DNA of 64,000 bases from Clostridia bacterium (GTDB lineage Bacteria > Bacillota > Clostridia > Christensenellales > Aristaeellaceae), in assembly GCA_017395065.1 (NCBI GenBank), contig JAFPWH010000047.1, positions 18,938-82,937 on the forward strand. The letters run 5' to 3'. The notes under the pieces were generated by a model. That model was not told the DNA's origin and searched no databases. It saw nothing but the letters and a program-made list of their open reading frames with translations. Numbering within the stretch: the first letter of the stretch is position 1; each line of letters starts with the position of its first letter. Both the position numbers and the translations under genes were made by a program. Below are positions 32,973 to 42,222 of the stretch, in pieces.

Positions 32973-34652
32973 ATGACGAAAAAGAACCGCGAGCGCATTA
33001 AGCGACTGCTTGCGAATCTGTTTGACATAGGGCTATTGTATGCCTGCCTTTATTTTGCCGCGCTGATGCGTGGCAGCATCGGCATAGACTGGACGGCCAG
33101 GGCCGCGACGCGGCTTTGGCGCACCTCGCCCCTCTTCATCGGCCTGTACGTATTGGCGCTGAACCTTTCGGGCATCTATGCGATCAGCTGGAAATACGCG
33201 GATCTGCGCGACTTGCTCAGGCTCCTTTTCGCCTGCGCGCTGTGTGCGCTTTTGAGCCTCGGCATCAACGCGGCGTTCAATCTGCGCTATTCGCGCCTCG
33301 TGCTGGCGTTCCTGGGGGCGATGGCGTTTATCGTGCTCACGGCGTCGCGCTTTCTGTGGCTGCTGATACAGAACCTGATGTTTGCCGACAAGACCGAAAA
33401 GCACGTGCGCCGCGCGCTCGTCATCGGCGCCGGCGAAGCGGGTACGGCGCTGGTCAGGGCGCTGCCCTCGCTCGAGGACGGTGCGCGCCACGAGGCCGTG
33501 GCCTTTCTGGACGACGACGTGGATAAGCTCTACCGGCGCATAAGCGGCCTGCCCGTCGAGGGCACCTGCTCGGACATCTTCAAGGTCATCAAAAACAAGC
33601 ACGTGGACGAGGTGCTGTTCACTTCGCCCGTTTCGCGCAGCGAGGCCACGCTGTTCATATACCTGAACGCGGCTTCGCAGGGCTGCATCGTGTCGAAATT
33701 CGTCTCCGGCGCGCTGAAACCCCTCGAACTGGAGGAGGTGCTCGACGGCGGCCGCTGGGACGACAGGGACCTCGCCATGACCTACCGGCACAACATCGCA
33801 ATTATCGGCACGGGCGAGCTCGCGCGGCAGATCGCCGTGCTGTGCTCGGAAAACGGCGCGGGCAAGGTGTTCGTTTTGGACAACGACGCCGTGCGCTTAA
33901 GCCAGATGGCGCGCGAGGGCGCCTGGTGCAAGCTCGGTAGTCCCACCGGCGAGAAGGGCATACGCGAGTTTTTAAGAAAGGCGCGGCCCAGCTACGTCTT
34001 CTACATGGCCGGCATCGGCGATCAGGACATCATTTCCGGAAACGAACAGGCGATCGTAAGACAAAACGTCATCGCGCCGCTCAACGCCCTTCGCTACGCG
34101 GACGACGCGCACGCCTCCTCCTTTATATACGTGACCGATACACGGAACGAAAACGGCAGCGAACGCATGTTCGTGACGGGCGAAGCGGCGGTGCTCGCAA
34201 GGCAGAGCGAGGACATGAGCGTCGCCTGTGTGAGCATCGAAGGGCTGCTCGATCAGACCGGGCCGCTCAGCCGCATCGTCGCGCGCGCGAAGAGCGGCCA
34301 GAAGCTCAGCGTCTGCGAAAACGAGACCGCCTCGTTCATCTCCTGCCGAAGCGCGGCCGCCGCGCTGCTGGGCATCGCCAAGAGCAGATGCCGCGGAAGC
34401 TTCTGCGTCAAGGGGTCGCTGCGGGCGGACATGCCGCTGCTTCTGAAAGCAATACAGACTATGGTCGGTTCAAGGGCCGAGATCGAAGTCGGCGAAAAGA
34501 GCGATCTGCCGGCCGCGGAGGAGATCAGCGAAAGCGGGCTGGATTACACCTTCCGCAGAAAAACCCCCGAGACGGAAGTGCCCGAGTGCTTTGCGCAGAC
34601 GCCGCCCAGCCTGCCGGAGGCCGGCGAGTGCGCAAGACTTTTAGGAGGCTGA
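32973..34652 (+). CDS. FlaA1/CapD-like membrane nucleoside-sugar dehydratase, degenerate
   Basis: A 559-residue protein with four membrane helices (about 10-130), a first Rossmann-type domain (ALVIGAGEAGTALVRAL) and a second one (IAIIGTGELARQIAVL) as in PglF/FlaA1/CapD polysaccharide enzymes, which dehydrate UDP-GlcNAc. In active members the second domain has TGxxGxxG, a TDK triad and a YxxxK-like MGxSKR. Here the nucleotide loop is IIGTGELA and the catalytic strand reads IYVTDTRNENGSERMF, without the Lys pair, so dehydratase activity looks lost. GGAGGAAGT precedes ATG 32973; the open frame extends upstream into the previous gene without support. It lies four bases before the next gene. Confidence 0.72.
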   Translation: MTKKNRERIKRLLANLFDIGLLYACLYFAALMRGSIGIDWTARAATRLWRTSPLFIGLYVLALNLSGIYAISWKYADLRDLLRLLFACALCALLSLGINAAFNLRYSRLVLAFLGAMAFIVLTASRFLWLLIQNLMFADKTEKHVRRALVIGAGEAGTALVRALPSLEDGARHEAVAFLDDDVDKLYRRISGLPVEGTCSDIFKVIKNKHVDEVLFTSPVSRSEATLFIYLNAASQGCIVSKFVSGALKPLELEEVLDGGRWDDRDLAMTYRHNIAIIGTGELARQIAVLCSENGAGKVFVLDNDAVRLSQMAREGAWCKLGSPTGEKGIREFLRKARPSYVFYMAGIGDQDIISGNEQAIVRQNVIAPLNALRYADDAHASSFIYVTDTRNENGSERMFVTGEAAVLARQSEDMSVACVSIEGLLDQTGPLSRIVARAKSGQKLSVCENETASFISCRSAAAALLGIAKSRCRGSFCVKGSLRADMPLLLKAIQTMVGSRAEIEVGEKSDLPAAEEISESGLDYTFRRKTPETEVPECFAQTPPSLPEAGECARLLGG

Positions 34653-34656
34653 TGGG

Positions 34657-36513
34657 ATGTTTGGCAAAAAAACCAGATGGATCTGCGCGGGCGAACGCTT
34701 TCAGAGTATGGCGGAGGCCGCGCAGGACAGGGTGCACGAGCAGCTGTGCATGCTGGCGAGGCGCACCGTAAAGCTGCCCAAGCGCATGAAAAGCGCCTCC
34801 TTGCGCCTGAGCGCGGACGACTACTGCAACCTTTACCTGAACGGGCAGTTCGTCTGTCAGGGGCCGTTTTCCTGCTATCCGCAGCAGCAGTACGTGATGG
34901 AAACCGACGTACTGAAATATCTGAAGCCCGGCGAAAACGTGATCGCGCTCCAGGTCTACTACGACGGCAGCCGCTCTCCGTCTCGCTTCAGCGGAGACGG
35001 GCGGCAGGGCTTCATCCTCGAACTCGACGTAGACGGCGAAACGGTGCTTTGCTCGAACGACCGCTTCCGCATCCTTTGCCCGCCGGGCGACAGCTTCGGC
35101 TACGAAAACGGTGTGAGCGCGGAGACGCTGGACGCGCGCGTGTTTCCCGGCGAATGGACGCTTCTCAAATACGACGACGCTTCCTGGCACAAGCCCTTCA
35201 TCAAAAAGAACGCGGATTACGATTTCGTCCCCCAGCCGGTGAAACCCGATTTGTTCGTCGAATTCGGCGTATCCGAAAACGAAAGCGGGATCTACGATCT
35301 GGAGGACGGCTATACCGGCGTTCTCACGGTGCAGGCGAGCGGGAGCGACGGTTCCTGCATAAGCTTTTACGACGCGGACGCCGAAAAGCGCCTGCTGTAC
35401 AGGCTCGTGCTCGGCGGATCTTCAACCGCGACCTTCTCCCTTCCGCAGCGCCTTCACAGGATCAGAACGGAAACCGAAGGCGAATGCAGGATCGAAAAGC
35501 TGACCGCACGGGTGTTCCGTTATGCCGAAGGGGAGGACGCGCTGAGCGTTAAGACCGCCTCCGAAGTGCTGCACGATCGCATAAAGCGCCTGAAGAGCGC
35601 ATTGCTGAACGACGACAAAGTCGCCTTCGACCTGCAAAGAAACGACGCGGACGAGGGGATCCTCGCCCTGGCCGCGACGTATCTTACGGGCGACGACGGG
35701 TTCCTCAGGATGATGACCTCCAACATGGCGCTGAGCCAAAGCCGCGTAAAGACGCTTTTGACCGGCGCGCCCTGCGCCATCGCCTGCGAGGATCACGTAA
35801 GCTCGCTCAAATTCGCGTATCACGCTTATCTGTGCTGGCAGCACACCGGCGACAGGGAACTGCTCGAAACGCTGAAAAACGCCGCAAACGGCGTGCTTCG
35901 CGCCTTCGGCACCTACGCCCGCAGGGACGGCCTGCTCGAAAGCACGGGCGAGGGCGGCGAAAAACAGTCCTTCAGCCGCCTGAACGCGATCTACATCGGC
36001 GCGCTGCTCTCCTATGAAAAGATGTGCGCGGAGCTGGGAACGGAATGCGCCATTCATTCAAAACCCGTCCTCAAGGCGTTTAACGACGCGTTTTACGACG
36101 CCGACAGATGTCTGTACGTCGACGCGCAGGGCTCGGACGCCTGCTCGCGCGAGGGCAACGTCTTCCCGGTCTTTTTCGGCTTTGCGCCGGCGGAATGCCG
36201 TGAAAAGGCGAAGCCGCTCCTGCTTGCCCCCGGCGACAGGAAGGACGAATACTACCGCCTGAAGGCGCTTTCCCTTTGCGGCGCGCGAAACGAGGCGGCT
36301 TCCCAGGTGCTATCCGGCGGAACTCATTCGCCGGAAAGCGAGACGGCGGTGTTCATCGAGGACGTGCTCTCGGTCAATCCCTCCGTTCTCGGCGGCGGCG
36401 TATGGTCGAACTGCCTGCCCAGGGAACTTGGCAGCGCGAGCGTGCGCGTAAAGGCGTTCGGAAAAAAGGTCCTCTTCACCAGAAACGAAGACTTCGTGAT
36501 CCTGAAGTACTGA
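34657..36513 (+). CDS. Rhamnosidase-like (GH78-type) protein without the catalytic motif
   Basis: A 618-residue protein with the beginning of a GH78 protein: a beta-sandwich of Bac_rhamnosid_N type (LRLSADDYCNLYLNGQFVCQG, LKPGENVIALQVYY) and a C-terminal alpha/alpha barrel (about 300-560). The acidic signature of true rhamnosidases, DCPQRDERxGW, is replaced by FDLQRNDADEGILAL (about 326-340), with the spacing and Trp lost. The barrel is also shorter. No signal peptide. It could be an inactive carbohydrate-binding relative or an enzyme of altered specificity. AGGAGG lies eight bases before ATG 34657. It follows the degenerate dehydratase by four bases, so the two are one transcript. Confidence 0.65.
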   Translation: MFGKKTRWICAGERFQSMAEAAQDRVHEQLCMLARRTVKLPKRMKSASLRLSADDYCNLYLNGQFVCQGPFSCYPQQQYVMETDVLKYLKPGENVIALQVYYDGSRSPSRFSGDGRQGFILELDVDGETVLCSNDRFRILCPPGDSFGYENGVSAETLDARVFPGEWTLLKYDDASWHKPFIKKNADYDFVPQPVKPDLFVEFGVSENESGIYDLEDGYTGVLTVQASGSDGSCISFYDADAEKRLLYRLVLGGSSTATFSLPQRLHRIRTETEGECRIEKLTARVFRYAEGEDALSVKTASEVLHDRIKRLKSALLNDDKVAFDLQRNDADEGILALAATYLTGDDGFLRMMTSNMALSQSRVKTLLTGAPCAIACEDHVSSLKFAYHAYLCWQHTGDRELLETLKNAANGVLRAFGTYARRDGLLESTGEGGEKQSFSRLNAIYIGALLSYEKMCAELGTECAIHSKPVLKAFNDAFYDADRCLYVDAQGSDACSREGNVFPVFFGFAPAECREKAKPLLLAPGDRKDEYYRLKALSLCGARNEAASQVLSGGTHSPESETAVFIEDVLSVNPSVLGGGVWSNCLPRELGSASVRVKAFGKKVLFTRNEDFVILKY

Positions 36514-36534
36514 CGAAGGCCGCATAAAGATTGA

Positions 36535-36554
36535 TTACGGAAGTGCTTCCGTAA
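36535..36554. repeat. Perfect 20-bp palindrome
   Basis: TTACGGAAGTGCTTCCGTAA is an inverted repeat of 9 bp arms around TG. It sits between convergent genes just before a terminator; it may be an extra hairpin of the terminator or an operator-like site. Confidence 0.6.
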
Positions 36555-36604
36555 AAAAAACGAAGCCCGCGACCGCATGCTGTGCGTTCACGGGCTTCGT
36601 TTTA
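36553..36604. terminator. Bidirectional terminator
   Basis: CGAAGCCCG (36561-36569) pairs with CGGGCTTCG (36591-36599). Eight As on the left give a T tract for the minus-strand corrinoid gene; TTTT follows on the plus strand. Confidence 0.85.
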
Positions 36605-36629
36605 ACGGGATTTGCCTGTCTTATCCGGC

Positions 36630-37259
36630 TTACGCGATCAGGCGCTTTGCCAGCTCCGCGGCGGAGGCGGCGTCGGTCGAATAGCCGTCCGCACCGATCT
36701 GGTCGGCGTATTCCTGCGTGATGGGCGCGCCGCCGATCATGACCTTGACCTTGTCGCGCACGCCTGCGTCTTCGAGCGCCTTGATGGTCGTCGCCATCAT
36801 GGGCATCGTGGTGGTCAGCAGCGCGGACATCGCAACGATGTTCGCGCCTTCCTTCGCGGCGTTTACGAACGCGTCGGGGGAGACGTTTTCGCCCAGGTCG
36901 ATCACCGTAAAGCCGGTGCCTTCCAGCATCATGGCCACCAGGTTTTTGCCAATGTCGTGCAGGTCGCCCTCCACGGTGCCGATGGCGACCGTGCCCAGGG
37001 ACTGTACGTTCGCCGCCTGCAGCAGAGGCTTTAGCAGCGCCGTGCCGGCCTTCATGGCTCTGGCAGCCACAAGCACCTCGGGCACGTATACTTCGCCGTT
37101 TTTGAACAGCTCGCCCAATTCCGTCATGCCGACGACCAGGCCTTTGTTCAAAATGGTCTCTGCGCTGACGCCCTCTTCGAGCGCTTCGGTGACGAGTTTT
37201 TCTACGATTTTCTTCCTGCCGTCCTTGACCGCAGTGCTGATTGCTTGCATATCTGCCAT
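36630..37259 (-). CDS. Methyltransferase cognate corrinoid protein (MtbC/MtaC-like)
   Basis: A 209-residue cobalamin-binding protein. Residues 1-85 are the helical cap domain (B12-binding-2 type); residues about 90-209 form the Rossmann-like corrinoid domain with the DLHDIGKN motif (about 99-106), in which His coordinates cobalt, and a later MIGGAPIT. Such proteins shuttle a methyl group from a donor to a second methyltransferase. GGAGGAAC precedes the ATG. It is a single-gene unit with a good promoter. A UroD-like methyltransferase sits 14.5 kb away (51764); no activating protein (RamA-like) is present. Confidence 0.92.
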   Translation of the reverse strand: MADMQAISTAVKDGRKKIVEKLVTEALEEGVSAETILNKGLVVGMTELGELFKNGEVYVPEVLVAARAMKAGTALLKPLLQAANVQSLGTVAIGTVEGDLHDIGKNLVAMMLEGTGFTVIDLGENVSPDAFVNAAKEGANIVAMSALLTTTMPMMATTIKALEDAGVRDKVKVMIGGAPITQEYADQIGADGYSTDAASAAELAKRLIA

Positions 37260-37292
37260 AGAAAAGTTCCTCCGATACTTGCTTATAATACT

Positions 37293-37321
37293 ATTCTACC
37301 ACAAATGAAGGGAATGCACAA
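37293..37321 (-). promoter_or_regulatory. Promoter of the corrinoid-protein gene
   Basis: Minus-strand TTGTGC (37321-37316), 17-base spacer, TAGAAT (37298-37293). Confidence 0.7.
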
Positions 37322-37393
37322 GTTGTTTTTGCGAAAAAGTGTGGGGGTATTTGTTTCAGTTCTTTACGAAAATATAAAAACTTTTGAAAACAC

Positions 37394-37422
37394 TTATCAA
37401 TGGACCTATTCTATGCTATAAT
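37394..37422 (+). promoter_or_regulatory. Promoter of the ten-gene sugar-import operon
   Basis: TTATCA at 37394-37399, 17-base spacer, TATAAT at 37417-37422. TTGAAAACACTTATCAA around the -35 has TTGA/TCAA ends and could be an operator. I find no other promoter of similar strength before 47.8 kb on this strand. Confidence 0.65.
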
Positions 37423-37467
37423 GGATCAGAAGAAATCTGTGTGCGCGGGGCGCGAAAGGGCGGCATT

Positions 37468-38055
37468 GTGGCAAACTGTAGGACGCTTGGAAAATACAGG
37501 CTGATCGATCTTGCACTGTGGCTGGCGATAGAGCTGGTATTTGAAAGCATCGTCGTGAAGGCCGCTTCCGTCTGGTTTCCGGGGCAGGCCTACTACGTCA
37601 GCGTCGTTCCGGCCGTCACCGCCATCGTCTACATGCGCTGGGGATTTTGGGGCGCGCTGCACGCGCTGGCCGGCGGGGCGATCACCTGTCTGAACATCGG
37701 CGCCTCGGGGCAGTGGTATCTGATCTACGTTGTGGGAAACGCGCTCAGCCTTCTGATGGTCGGCTACTTAAAGCTGCTGGGTTGGCAGAGCATCGCGTCG
37801 GACGCGCTCAAAAGCCTTTTGTACGGGCTCGTGCTGATGCTGCTTCTGCAGGGCGGAAAGGCGCTCATGTGCCTTCTGTGCGGCTATCCCGCAGCCGATA
37901 CGATCGGGCTGTTCACCCCGGAGATCATAACGCTTTTGTTTACCGAGATCGTCATCTGGATCGTGCGCCGGCTTGACGGCGTGTTTGAGGAACAGACGCA
38001 TTACCTTGAAAGGCTAAGGCAGCAGCAGGAAAGGGAAAGAGGAGACGGCCAATGA
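37468..38055 (+). CDS. Integral membrane protein heading the sugar-import operon, ECF-S-like
   Basis: A 195-residue protein with about five hydrophobic helices and a charged C-terminus that ends in a coiled-coil-like tail (EEQTHYLERLRQQQERERG). The pattern YYVSVVPAVTAIVYMRWGFWG is reminiscent of S components of ECF transporters. GTG 37468 follows AAAGGG; an earlier ATG at 37384 lies upstream of the -10 element and cannot be used. The stop overlaps the start of the permease gene (ATGA). It is the first of five small membrane proteins encoded in this operon. Family and role unknown. Confidence 0.65.
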   Translation: MANCRTLGKYRLIDLALWLAIELVFESIVVKAASVWFPGQAYYVSVVPAVTAIVYMRWGFWGALHALAGGAITCLNIGASGQWYLIYVVGNALSLLMVGYLKLLGWQSIASDALKSLLYGLVLMLLLQGGKALMCLLCGYPAADTIGLFTPEIITLLFTEIVIWIVRRLDGVFEEQTHYLERLRQQQERERGDGQ

Positions 38056-39119
38056 AAAACAGTGCGGCGGATTATCTCATCCTTGACAAAGCCACGGGTA
38101 CCTACCGGGAGGATCCCGAGCAGCAGGTGCGCGACGACGTGGAAAAGCACTATTGGAAAAACGTGGGCATCGCCATCCTGAAGGACTGGCGGCTCTATCT
38201 GATGCTTTTGCCGATGCTGGCGGTCTTCCTGCTTTGGCGCTATCTGCCCATGTACGAGCTGCTTGGCTCCTTCAAGGTGGACGACCTCGTAAAGCCCGTC
38301 AGCGAACAGTGGTTCAAGGGCTTTTCCAACTTCAAGGGCCTGCTTTTGGGTACCGGCACCTACGCCGAATATTCCGTAAACTTCTGGCGCGCGCTTAGAA
38401 ACACCTTCCTTCTGAGCTTTTACGGCCTGCTGTTCGGTTTCCCGATGCCGATACTGCTTGCGCTGTTCTTTAACGAAGTCCGCTCCAACATCGTAAGGAG
38501 CACCCTTCAGGTGTTCACCTACCTTCCCAAATTCATGTCCACCGTCATTATGACAAGCCTCGTGGTCATGCTGATCAAGCAGGGTTCCTCTGCCAGCAGC
38601 ACCCCGCCGGGCATCGTGGCGCAATTGCTCAGCAACCTCGGCCTTATTTCCGCGGACGTCGCCCAAAAGGGCCTGCTCAACAACCCGACCTACTTCCGCG
38701 CCATCTACCAGATCAGCGGCATATGGGAGACCGCGGGCTACGATTCCATCGTGTTTTTCGCCGCGATCATCGCCATTTCGCCCACAAGCTACGAGGCCGC
38801 GCAGATCGACGGCGCGAACAAATGGGCGCAGATGCGCTACGTGGTTTTGCCCAGCATCCTTTCCACCATCGTCATCATGCTGATCACGAGGATCGGCTCC
38901 ATGCTCTCGATAGGCTATGAAAAGGTGCTGCTTCTGTCCGAGGGCAGGATCGATTCGTACCAGACCGCCGAGGTCATTTCCACCTTCGCCTGGCGCATCA
39001 AGACCAACCAGAACGGCCTTGCCTCGGCCTCCGAGATGATGAACAACGTGGTCGGCATGCTGCTCGTCATCGGCGCAAACACCATCGCCCGCAAGGCGGC
39101 CAACGTCTCGCTGTATTAA
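38052..39119 (+). CDS. Sugar ABC transporter permease, LplB type
   Basis: A 355-residue CUT1 permease, longer than usual because of an extended cytoplasmic N-terminus of about 50 residues (ILDKATGTYREDPEQQVRDD). Six predicted helices and the EAA loop EAAQIDGANKWAQMRYVVLP (about 245-264) are present. It should form the import channel with the next gene product. The start overlaps the preceding gene by four bases. The operon content points to unsaturated rhamnogalacturonan or related plant disaccharides as substrate, an inference from the GH105 domain at the operon end. Confidence 0.92.
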   Translation: MKNSAADYLILDKATGTYREDPEQQVRDDVEKHYWKNVGIAILKDWRLYLMLLPMLAVFLLWRYLPMYELLGSFKVDDLVKPVSEQWFKGFSNFKGLLLGTGTYAEYSVNFWRALRNTFLLSFYGLLFGFPMPILLALFFNEVRSNIVRSTLQVFTYLPKFMSTVIMTSLVVMLIKQGSSASSTPPGIVAQLLSNLGLISADVAQKGLLNNPTYFRAIYQISGIWETAGYDSIVFFAAIIAISPTSYEAAQIDGANKWAQMRYVVLPSILSTIVIMLITRIGSMLSIGYEKVLLLSEGRIDSYQTAEVISTFAWRIKTNQNGLASASEMMNNVVGMLLVIGANTIARKAANVSLY

Positions 39120-39135
39120 AGGAGGTTTTGATGCG

Positions 39136-40026
39136 ATGAAAAGACGGCTTGAGATCTCCGAGCTCATATTCAAAATCATCAGCTACACGCTTCTGACGGT
39201 GTTCGGCCTGTGCTGCCTGTACCCGTTCCTGTACGCGATCAGCGCGTCTGTGAGCAACCGGCACGCGGTGGAATACAGCGAGATCATACTGATCCCCAAG
39301 GGCGTCCAGTTCGACGCCTTCAAGGAAATGTTCTCCTCCAACGAGTTCTGGAACGCCTACTCCAACACGCTGTTCCTGACCATTTACGGCACGGTCTGGT
39401 CGCTGTTCGTGGCGATTCTGGGCGGCTATGCGCTGAGCAAAAAGCGCCTGCTGTTCAGAAAATTCTTTAACTTTTTCCTCGTGTTCACGATGTGGTTTTC
39501 GGCCGGCATCGTGCCGCAGTATTTAAACTATCTGGCCACGAAGGAAGCTTTTACGGCCCTTGGCATCATGGACGACAAATGGCTGGTCGTCATCGCCATG
39601 GGCATGGCGGCGATGAACATCATACTCCTCAGGAACGCATTTGAAAACGTGCCGGGGGAGATCGAGGAAGCCGCCATCGTCGACGGCGCGACGGAACTCC
39701 AGGTTCTGACCAAGGTGTTCATCCCGATGTCCAAATCCACGATCGCCACCGTCGCGCTGTTTTTCGCCATTTCGCGCTGGAACGGCTACTTCTGGGCAAG
39801 ACAGATGATCTCCAACGCCTCCGAGCAGCCGCTGCAGGTCTTCATCCGCGACAAGCTGGAGTTCTACACCGACGGCGAAAACCTCGCCACCTGGACCAGG
39901 AATTACGCGGCGGACAGCCTGATCTACGCGCTGATCGTCTGCTCCATCGTGCCCATCCTCATCATTTACCCCTTTATTCAGAAGTACTTCGCCAAAGGCA
40001 CCAACGCCGGCGGTGTGAAGGAATAA
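39136..40026 (+). CDS. Carbohydrate ABC transporter permease, YtcP type
   Basis: A 296-residue permease with six predicted helices and the EAA loop EEAAIVDGATELQVLTKVFI (about 177-196), ending in FIQKYFAKGTNAGGVKE as in YtcP-like proteins. AAAGGAGG precedes the ATG, 16 bases after the partner permease. It completes the heterodimeric channel of the importer. Confidence 0.92.
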   Translation: MKRRLEISELIFKIISYTLLTVFGLCCLYPFLYAISASVSNRHAVEYSEIILIPKGVQFDAFKEMFSSNEFWNAYSNTLFLTIYGTVWSLFVAILGGYALSKKRLLFRKFFNFFLVFTMWFSAGIVPQYLNYLATKEAFTALGIMDDKWLVVIAMGMAAMNIILLRNAFENVPGEIEEAAIVDGATELQVLTKVFIPMSKSTIATVALFFAISRWNGYFWARQMISNASEQPLQVFIRDKLEFYTDGENLATWTRNYAADSLIYALIVCSIVPILIIYPFIQKYFAKGTNAGGVKE

Positions 40027-40046
40027 TTTTTTAGGAGGAAACAGAC

Positions 40047-42137
40047 ATGAAGAGAATTCTGTCACTGGCTCTGGCGCTCGTGCTCATCGTGGGCGCGTTC
40101 GCGTTCGGAGCCGCAGCCGAAGGCGCAAAGTATGCCGAAGGCACCGTGCTGCGCATGGCGACCGGCTACAACAGCGCCAAGACCGGTATCGTATTCGACA
40201 GCGAGACTGCGGGCGAGGGAATCACGCTGGCCGACGGCGTCACCTATAACACCGGCAGCCTCAAGCCCACCTGGGTGGCGCTCGAAGGCATACTGGGCGT
40301 AAAGTTTGAAAGCAAGTACCAGGGCAACGGCTCCAGCAAGGAGTTCGAGTACTGGAAAGAGCGCCTGCAGGAAGTCGACATGGTCAGCGGCACCGCGGCG
40401 ACCCTCAGTGAGTACGGCGAGAACGGCGCGCTGGTGAACCTTGCCGAGTACATGGACGTTCTGCCCAACTTCAAGGCTTACCTCGACGCCAACCCCATCG
40501 TTCGCCTGTCCATCACCGGCAACACCAAGACCGGCGCCATCTACTTCAGCCCCTATTTTGACGGCGTAAACGACATCGAGCGCATGCCTCTGATGCGCGT
40601 CGACTGGGTCGTCAAGCTCCTGGACGGCGAAGGCGCGTTCGACGCGGCTGCCTGCGGAAACACCGCCGCGCCCGTCTATACCCCCTACATGCCCACGAGC
40701 GGCAAAGTTGAGATCGAAACTCCCACGGCCGACGGCACTGCCACCCAGATCCTGGTCAAGGATTACGACGCCTTTGGCAACATCGTGGAAGTCATGAACG
40801 CCAAGGGCGCGATGAGCGGCGTCGAAGCCGTCAACCTCCTCAGGGACTACATCGACGCGGCCTATGCCGGCTACTACGGCACCCAGAGGAGCAACCTCTT
40901 CATCGGTCAGGACGCCGCCTGGGACGCCGACGAACTCGTCGCCCTGCTCAGATGCGTCGTGGCCAACGCGCAGACGCTCAACGGCACCGATTCCGTACAG
41001 GGACTGTTCAGCCGTGAAGACAACAACAACCAGCGCCGCATCGATATGTTCCGCTTCGCGGGCCATCTGTTCGGCGTGCGCGGCATGGAGAGCCGCCAGG
41101 ATTACCTCTACGTCGGCACGGACGGCATGCTGCACGACGCCCGTCAGGAGGCCGCGACCTACGAGGCGCTGGTCAGGATGAACGCGCTGACCCAGGAAGG
41201 CCTGATCTCCGTCGCCTTCGTGGAAGAGGCCGCCGAGAGCAGCTCCACCTACCTTGAGAACGACCTTGGTTTCATGAGCTACGATTACAACCAGACCCAG
41301 ACCGTCATGAACGCCACCAAGCTTCAGGCGGACCAGGGCGAAAAGTACATGGCAGTCATGGTGCCCGTGGCCAAGTGGTTCGACGGTACCGACGAAAACG
41401 GCGTCTACATGCGCTTTACCGAGAGCTGGAGAAGCGTCAAGACCGACGGCTGGGCCATCTCCAAGGCAGGCGTCGCCGGCGACGACAACAAGCTCTACGC
41501 CGCGCTCGCGCTGATCGACTACGCTTACTCCGAGAAGGGCCAGATCCTCATGTCCTACGGCCCCGACGCCTTCATCAAGACCAACGAAGACGGCTCCTAC
41601 GTGACCTTCCTGTTCAACGGCAAGGAAATGCCCGTCATCGCGGACGCCACCTATGAAGAGCTCTGGGCGAAGGCCAACGGCAACTACACCAATTACGCGC
41701 GCATGTTCCTGGGCTCCACGCTGAGCTTTGTAAAGAGCCAGGCGTTCGAGTATCAGTGCACGCACGAGGTCGGCAAAGAGGGCGCGGGCAAGATCTCCAC
41801 GGCCATCGGCCTGGGCACGATCAAGCATCCCGAGCTGGGCATCGCCGAAAACAGCTGGTACACCTCCGTACCCACCGTCCTTCCCAACACGAAGGTCGAA
41901 AACGACGAGCTCAACAGCTACACGCAGCTGACCTCCAACGGCAAGTTCTCCGCTTCCAAGGGCGGCGAGAACCTGTTCGTCAGCATCATCGCGCACGGCC
42001 TTGAGGACGCCACGGGCGTCGCCACGGCCGAGGAAGCTGCGGAGATGGTCGAACTCGACTGGTTCGGCGACATGTATCTCGAGCTCAAGAACACGGCTTG
42101 GGAGCGCATCACCGAGTACTACGCCGCGCTGTATTAA
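40047..42137 (+). CDS. Large extracellular solute-binding protein
   Basis: A 696-residue secreted binding protein, larger than the usual 420-560. Residues 1-24 form a signal peptide (MKRILSLALALVLIVGAFAF) with likely cleavage after AAA; there is no cysteine there, hence no lipobox. The middle and end contain the usual closed-cleft features of CUT1 binding proteins (for example RVDWVVKLLDGEG). Base use is strongly biased towards C-ending codons, typical of a highly expressed gene. TAGGAGGAAA precedes the ATG, and an mRNA hairpin follows the stop. Ligand inferred to be a pectin-derived oligosaccharide. Confidence 0.88.
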   Translation: MKRILSLALALVLIVGAFAFGAAAEGAKYAEGTVLRMATGYNSAKTGIVFDSETAGEGITLADGVTYNTGSLKPTWVALEGILGVKFESKYQGNGSSKEFEYWKERLQEVDMVSGTAATLSEYGENGALVNLAEYMDVLPNFKAYLDANPIVRLSITGNTKTGAIYFSPYFDGVNDIERMPLMRVDWVVKLLDGEGAFDAAACGNTAAPVYTPYMPTSGKVEIETPTADGTATQILVKDYDAFGNIVEVMNAKGAMSGVEAVNLLRDYIDAAYAGYYGTQRSNLFIGQDAAWDADELVALLRCVVANAQTLNGTDSVQGLFSREDNNNQRRIDMFRFAGHLFGVRGMESRQDYLYVGTDGMLHDARQEAATYEALVRMNALTQEGLISVAFVEEAAESSSTYLENDLGFMSYDYNQTQTVMNATKLQADQGEKYMAVMVPVAKWFDGTDENGVYMRFTESWRSVKTDGWAISKAGVAGDDNKLYAALALIDYAYSEKGQILMSYGPDAFIKTNEDGSYVTFLFNGKEMPVIADATYEELWAKANGNYTNYARMFLGSTLSFVKSQAFEYQCTHEVGKEGAGKISTAIGLGTIKHPELGIAENSWYTSVPTVLPNTKVENDELNSYTQLTSNGKFSASKGGENLFVSIIAHGLEDATGVATAEEAAEMVELDWFGDMYLELKNTAWERITEYYAALY

Positions 42138-42165
42138 TCGCTTCAGTCTAAAGCACAACCTGTTT

Positions 42166-42198
42166 TGCCGCCCGCTTCCAAAAGCGGAGCGGGCGGCA
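42166..42198 (+). promoter_or_regulatory. Intercistronic hairpin after the binding-protein gene
   Basis: TGCCGCCCGCT (42166-42176) pairs with AGCGGGCGGCA (42188-42198). No T run follows, so it is more likely a stabiliser of upstream mRNA that sets the ratio of binding protein to downstream products than a full terminator. Confidence 0.65.
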
Positions 42199-42222
42199 TA
42201 AATGCCGTAGGGGAGGTTCGTC

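Noticed and set aside
37384..37400. cre-like operator (TGAAAACACTTATCA) near the operon promoter
   Set aside because: It lacks the central CG and several consensus positions of CcpA sites; kept only as a TTGA/TCAA palindrome note.
42166..42198. Terminator splitting the import operon after the binding protein
   Set aside because: The stem is strong but no T run follows, and downstream genes lack a promoter, so read-through is assumed.
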